Assembly: GCA_947058225.1 (NCBI GenBank)
Contig: CAMSGF010000049.1
Coordinates: 1 to 6,506, forward strand
Source of the DNA: an uncultured Eubacteriaceae bacterium
Lineage (GTDB): Bacteria; Bacillota; Clostridia; Eubacteriales; Anaerofustaceae
Length of the DNA stretch: 6,506 nucleotides
Direction of reading: 5' to 3'
A program made the translations under genes and the position numbers. This document shows, piece after piece, positions 6,467 through 6,506 of this stretch; the stretch's first letter is position 1, and each line of letters starts with the position of its first letter. The notes under the pieces were generated by a model. It did no database searches. It worked only from the letters and a program-made list of their open reading frames with translations, and was not told where the DNA came from.

Positions 6467-6506
6467 TCAAGGCGATTCGGTTCATATAAGCATTCATTTC
6501 TTTCCT

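Noticed and set aside
1..6506. CRISPR array, tRNA, rRNA, transposon ends or riboswitch
   Set aside because: No spaced direct repeats, cloverleaf-like segment, terminal inverted repeats with transposase, or long structured leader were seen on either strand.

Overview
The window reads as a chromosomal piece of a low-GC, AT-rich Gram-positive bacterium, most likely an anaerobic member of the Clostridia/Firmicutes. This rests on the very A+T-rich intergenic DNA, strong GAGG/GGAGG-type ribosome sites, free use of AGA/AGG and ATA codons, and the overall look of the DnaE and Lgt proteins. The genus cannot be fixed from the sequence alone.

Layout: (1) 1-115 is non-coding and holds a Rho-independent terminator (27-64) for the leftward operon. 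(2) 116-949, minus strand, is a class II ketose-bisphosphate aldolase of the GatY/KbaY type. (3) 933-1721, minus strand, is lgt, prolipoprotein diacylglyceryl transferase. It overlaps the aldolase start by 17 nt, so the two form a leftward lgt-aldolase operon. (4) 1722-1849 is a divergent intergenic region with one plausible promoter facing each way. (5) 1850-5545, plus strand, is a complete dnaE (DNA polymerase III alpha subunit, 1231 aa). (6) 5554-5585 is a terminator hairpin flanked by an A-tract and a T-tract, which can stop transcription from both sides. (7) 5628-6290, minus strand, is a very lysine-rich 220-aa protein with a probable bacterial SH3 domain but no signal peptide and no good ribosome site. 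(8) 6305-6506, minus strand, is the 3' end of another coding sequence whose reading frame appears broken near 6445-6470.

The first three genes are core functions: chromosome replication (DnaE), lipoprotein maturation at the membrane (Lgt), and sugar-phosphate cleavage (aldolase). Nothing links them in one pathway, and divergent or operonic placement is the only visible connection. The right end (5628-6506) is different: an envelope-type domain without an export signal next to a frame-broken fragment, which looks like an accessory or decaying region. I see no CRISPR array, tRNA, rRNA, transposase or riboswitch, and no convincing new multi-gene system. The right end is the only part with real novelty potential.
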